Part shown: positions 15,944-18,246 of the stretch, piece by piece
Position numbering within the stretch: the stretch's first letter is position 1
How the letters are laid out: every line of letters begins with the position of its first letter
Source: Gammaproteobacteria bacterium
GTDB lineage: Bacteria; Pseudomonadota; Gammaproteobacteria; Steroidobacterales; SZUA-146
Assembly: GCA_013002925.1 (NCBI GenBank)
Contig: JABDLQ010000292.1
Span: forward strand, 1 to 18,246
DNA: 18,246 nt
Direction: 5' to 3'
The notes under the pieces: model-generated
Databases searched by the model: none
What the model saw: only the letters and a program-made list of their open reading frames with translations
Told to the model about the DNA's origin: nothing
Translations under genes and position numbers: made by a program

Positions 15944-16575
15944 AGAGCCATCCTTTGTGTGGATATTTTTGATGATTTTGGCCGCGGCATTACGCCGATC
16001 ACCGATCAATACCGGCCCGCCAGAATAAACGTTTTCTCGCTTAAAATCAGTTGACCGCAGGCCAAAGCCATTGTCCGGCACACCAAACCCGCCGCATACC
16101 GCTGTTTTTCATACAATATTTGAAAAACCCGAAATTCACAATAAGGGATTTCAACGAACCGGCAGCAAATCGGGCAAGGATTCACGGCGATGCTTCTGCG
16201 CAAGGAAGTGACCTGGACCCGAAGTGGTGCACGCCAGGTCTTGCGGCCGGACAAAGCAATGCACGAACGATGCACCAAAACACTGCCACCCCGCCCGGGG
16301 TGCCGCCCGGATATTCTGTACCGGAGCCTTCAGCGGCCTGCGGCCACATGTTTGGTAATGCGTCTTTCGGGAACCACTCAGCGGGCACAGACCTTGTGCG
16401 CAGAGGCGGACCCGTTGACAACAACGCGTCTGCTTATGGTGGCGGTAAACGGGCACCAGGTTCGGAACCTGTCTTTAGGGGTACGAGCCGTATCACCGGG
16501 GCGGTGAAACGAGAGGGTTGTGGCGGTGTGGTGGAGTCGTCCGTCCCGACAAACGCGCTGATGCCACAACTGGTG
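15944..16575. other. Unexplained 632-base gap between crp and gltA
   Basis: No convincing gene is present. Frames of 60-194 codons are open on both strands at once, which fits GC-rich DNA without stops better than real coding; the longest (16051-16635, plus) has no domain and runs antisense into crp. The left 200 bases should hold the gltA promoter and leader. Stem-loops include GTTTTTC/GAAAAAC (16104-16128), CACCCC/GGGGTG (16287-16302) and CAGGTT/AACCTG (16457-16471). I could not match the region to RNase P RNA, tmRNA, SRP RNA or 6S RNA by eye. A decayed gene or a structured RNA is possible. Confidence 0.5.
16457..16471 (+). repeat. Tight inverted repeat in the crp-gltA gap
   Basis: CAGGTT (16457-16462) and AACCTG (16466-16471) are perfect arms around three bases, followed on the plus strand by TCTTTA. 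It is a small terminator-like or operator-like palindrome with no gene assigned. Confidence 0.3.
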
Positions 16576-16584
16576 TCAGAGCGC
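16555..16584. repeat. Inverted repeat spanning the crp stop codon
   Basis: GCGCT (16555-16559) and AGCGC (16580-16584) flank further partial pairing, across the crp stop codon at 16576-16578. No T-run follows on the minus strand. It may form the 3' end structure of the crp mRNA. Confidence 0.3.
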
Positions 16585-17232
16585 TACAACTTCCTTGTCA
16601 AAAGCGCCCCAGACCACGATTCCGTCATCGGTTGAAATAAGTCCATCCGACGTCAACATCTTCAACACGCGAGAAACCATTTCGCGCGAACAACCGACGA
16701 TGCGCGCTATCTGCGGTTGCGTGTATTTAAGCCGGCGGCCACCCGGCACAATGACCGCTTCGGGCTCTTCTGCCAGTTCCATCAGCACCTGAGCGACACG
16801 GCCGGATACGCCAAGAAAAGCCAACCCGCCAATCCGGGAGTTGGTACGCGCCAGGCGGGTCGCCAATTGGGTTGCCAGTTCGAACATCAACCCGGGATTA
16901 TCTGTCGCGAAGTCGCGAAACTGCTCGTAGCGCACTTCTGCTACGAGGCAGTCATTGCGCGCCCGCACCCATGCACTTCTGTCATGACTAGGGTTAAAAA
17001 AGCCCATCTCGCCGAACAGATGCCCCTCATTGAGAAACGCCAGCACCAGTTCTTTACCGTTCTCTGTCTCGATAACCACTTCTACCGAGCCCTCGACCAG
17101 ATAATGGATCGTTTGCGGTATTTCGCCGGCGGCAATAACCGTCTGACCAGTTTTGAAATTGCGCAAGCGCGCAGTTTCGAGGAAGCGTTCCATTTCGGCG
17201 TTTTCCAGCCGTTGTTTTGTTGGACTTTGCAT
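16576..17232 (-). CDS. crp: Cyclic AMP receptor protein (CRP/Vfr-type regulator)
   Basis: A 218-residue global regulator. The N-terminal cyclic-nucleotide domain carries FGEMGFF (73-79) and DRSAWVRA (84-91), so the phosphate-binding R85 and S86 are kept. The long dimer helix has T130 where E. coli CRP has T127, but N131 replaces the base-contacting S128. The winged helix-turn-helix YTQPQIARIVGCSREMVSRVLKML keeps R183, E184 and R188, matching E. coli R180, E181 and R185, which read the TGTGA half-site. The start at 17232 fits the family N-terminus, though no clear ribosome site is seen; an ATG at 17193 is the alternative. It lies 29 bases downstream of a small ORF on the same strand. It is expected to control carbon-source genes; two candidate sites lie at 10638-10696. 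Confidence 0.9.
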   Translation of the reverse strand: MQSPTKQRLENAEMERFLETARLRNFKTGQTVIAAGEIPQTIHYLVEGSVEVVIETENGKELVLAFLNEGHLFGEMGFFNPSHDRSAWVRARNDCLVAEVRYEQFRDFATDNPGLMFELATQLATRLARTNSRIGGLAFLGVSGRVAQVLMELAEEPEAVIVPGGRRLKYTQPQIARIVGCSREMVSRVLKMLTSDGLISTDDGIVVWGAFDKEVVAL

Positions 17233-17261
17233 CGCGTTCGTTACATCCGGGTGACTTGCCG

Positions 17262-17459
17262 TTAATGAAGTTGGGAAAATTGGATAATGTGCAAATCCTG
17301 CACATCGACGTCAAAATTTTGCGCCAGCATGCGACGCGCATCATCACTGCCAAAACTGGTGTTCTCTTCGGCATCGAGATGCACGACACCGGTGAATTCA
17401 CCGAAGCCGTTACCATCGAATTCTGTCAGCACAAAGTGTGTGTAATACTTGCAATCCAT
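17262..17459 (-). CDS. Small hypothetical protein upstream of crp
   Basis: A possible 65-residue protein starting at the ATG at 17459 (MDCKYYTHFV). The frame is open upstream to a TTG at 17534. No family is recognised. The residues look protein-like: an aromatic start, an acidic middle (LTEFDGNGFGEFTGVVHLD), and a helical end with DDARRMLAQNFDVDVQDLHI. There is no signal peptide or membrane segment and no convincing ribosome site. It ends 29 bases before crp on the same strand, so it may be co-transcribed with crp or lie in the crp leader. Confidence 0.5.
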   Translation of the reverse strand: MDCKYYTHFVLTEFDGNGFGEFTGVVHLDAEENTSFGSDDARRMLAQNFDVDVQDLHIIQFSQLH

Positions 17460-17904
17460 ACACAGGATTTTACTCAGCAAACCTGCACATACCGTGAGCA
17501 GTTCCGCACTTTTTTGCTTGTCATAATCGTGCAAAATTTATTCAGCTTTGTAACGGAGCAAGTTATGTCTACTCTTGTTCTTCTAACAGCACAACCGCTA
17601 CCCGGAACTGCATCGCGTCGCGTTGCTTTGCATCCACAGCGTCTTTGCGAAACTGGCGCAGTACTGCTGCAGCTGCAGACGAATCCTGAGTATCCGTGCT
17701 ATCAGGACATCAGCTCACCTATGCAGGAGGATGCCTGCACACCACCCGGGAAGCCTTATGTTGAACAGCGCTTAATCGCGCCACCCGATCGCATGTTCCG
17801 CGCCCCCTTTTGTGTTGGGCAAGGGTTTGCTTTAACGGTTTTTACGCACCCTGCTATATTGAGCACCTGTTTGTTCTGTGACGCGATGGTGTAATCTGAG
17901 TGCC
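17460..17904. other. Intergenic region before the DUF3187-like gene
   Basis: These 445 bases lie between a minus-strand ORF and a plus-strand gene. A plus-strand frame at 17565-17894 (109 codons, ATG with GGAG about 7 bases upstream) is the only candidate gene. It has no domain and an odd composition (many Pro and Cys), and a good promoter for the next gene lies inside its 3' end, so it is not called. The palindrome CTGCAGCTGCAG sits at 17667-17678, and a 6-bp stem-loop TGCAGG/CCTGCA at 17722-17739. Confidence 0.5.
17832..17860 (+). promoter_or_regulatory. Sigma70-type promoter for the DUF3187-like gene
   Basis: TTAACG (17832-17837) and TATATT (17855-17860) are separated by exactly 17 bases and match consensus at 4 of 6 and 5 of 6 positions. 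Transcription would begin near 17867, giving a leader of about 38 bases to the GTG at 17905. Confidence 0.6.
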
Positions 17905-18246
17905 GTGAAGAAATTCAATAACAAAAACATCTTGTGCGTACGCCGTTTCACCGATCGATTCCGGCACGGCGATGAGACAACCATTGACGGGTGTTTTGTG
18001 CAGCGGCTTGTGCTCCTGGGCAGCCTGTTACTGGTAACGGCTGCCTCAATAGCAGACGAGGCGGACGCGATGCCTCCGCTGAACATGGGTAATCGCTCCC
18101 CTTTTGTCGCTGTATTTATTGCCCCACAATTGATTGCCATTCCCCCTCATACCAGCGGGCATCAGTGGGGTATCAGTCTGGATGGCGCAAGTCACTCGCT
18201 GATAGAAACACAGGCGAATCAGAATCTCGCACTGGATGGCGAAACC
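17905..18246 (+). CDS. Exported protein, DUF3187-like (partial, runs off the window)
   Basis: The first 114 codons of a gene cut by the window edge. A hydrophobic segment VLLGSLLLVTAASIA (about residues 36-50) followed by a polar stretch and ADA looks like a signal peptide. After it come MPPLNMGNRSPFVAVFIAPQL and, at the edge, LALDGET. This pattern (NxSP near the start of the mature chain, DGET about 50 residues later) resembles DUF3187, a family of exported beta-rich proteins of unknown function; the match is from memory and tentative. The GTG at 17905 is used because the promoter lies just upstream. A GTG at 17998 would remove an unusually long 31-residue leader before the signal peptide and is a real alternative. 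Confidence 0.65.
   Translation, partial: MKKFNNKNILCVRRFTDRFRHGDETTIDGCFVQRLVLLGSLLLVTAASIADEADAMPPLNMGNRSPFVAVFIAPQLIAIPPHTSGHQWGISLDGASHSLIETQANQNLALDGET

Noticed and set aside
16451..16480. tRNA-like T-loop (GGTTCGGAACC)
   Set aside because: It is only a short palindrome. No acceptor stem, D-arm or anticodon arm can be placed around it.
16051..16635. 194-codon plus-strand ORF in the crp-gltA gap
   Set aside because: It overlaps crp antisense, has low-complexity Gly/Pro/Ala-rich residues and no domain, and competing frames are open in the same place.
17565..17894. 109-codon plus-strand ORF with a fair ribosome site
   Set aside because: Odd composition and no family. A good promoter for the next gene sits in its 3' end. 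Kept as a note in the intergenic entry because it cannot be fully excluded.
17832..18140. 102-codon minus-strand ORF near the right edge
   Set aside because: It is antisense to the signal-peptide-bearing DUF3187-like gene and its promoter, and its residues show no domain.
1..18246. CRISPR arrays, insertion sequences, phage genes, toxin-antitoxin or other defence genes
   Set aside because: No regularly spaced repeats, transposase or integrase motifs, or recognisable defence proteins were seen on either strand.

Overview
The window is ordinary bacterial chromosome, most likely from a free-living, probably marine or soil gammaproteobacterium. The evidence is a YhcB/ZapG-type membrane protein, a PpnN-type nucleotide nucleosidase, a CRP with the E. 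coli-type recognition helix, a hexameric-type (type II) citrate synthase, and two secreted proteins that share a calcium-binding tail ending in a PPGPS motif. I can place it no closer than class. I see no rRNA, tRNA, CRISPR array, insertion sequence, prophage or recognisable defence system.

Layout. 28-3324 (-) encodes a large secreted reprolysin-like metalloprotease with several domains. A divergent, AT-rich promoter region (3325-3691) separates it from a PLP-dependent D-cysteine desulfhydrase/ACC deaminase-family enzyme (3692-4735, +). That gene converges on zapG/yhcB (4732-5133, -), and their stop codons share the palindrome TTAA. Upstream of zapG on the minus strand lie a secreted endonuclease/exonuclease/phosphatase-fold enzyme (5241-6701), a HhH-GPD DNA glycosylase (6820-7440) and cytidine deaminase (7437-7820). 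The last two overlap by ATGA. Diverging from cdd are a DEDDh 3'-5' exonuclease (7884-8801, +) and ppnN (8865-10226, +).

A bidirectional terminator separates ppnN from a small TPR-like gene (10300-10575, -). Two matches to the CRP operator lie upstream of that gene. Next comes a hairpin-rich stretch with a minus-strand terminator and no credible gene (about 10720-10970), then a full-length fused 5-oxoprolinase (11019-14624, +). This converges on citrate synthase gltA (14654-15943, -). Upstream of gltA are an unexplained 632-bp gap, crp (16576-17232, -) and a small hypothetical ORF (17262-17459, -). The window ends inside a secreted protein resembling the DUF3187 family (17905 to the edge, +), preceded by a good sigma70-type promoter.

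How the genes relate. Several act on nucleic acids or nucleotides: a possible secreted nuclease, a base-excision glycosylase, an exonuclease, cytidine deaminase and the PpnN nucleosidase. A second theme is carbon and nitrogen metabolism: CRP, citrate synthase, 5-oxoprolinase and the sulfur amino-acid enzyme. The most useful leads are the shared PPGPS tail, the tandem CRP-like sites next to an unattributed terminator and hairpin cluster, and the unexplained crp-gltA gap. I found no convincing new multi-gene system.
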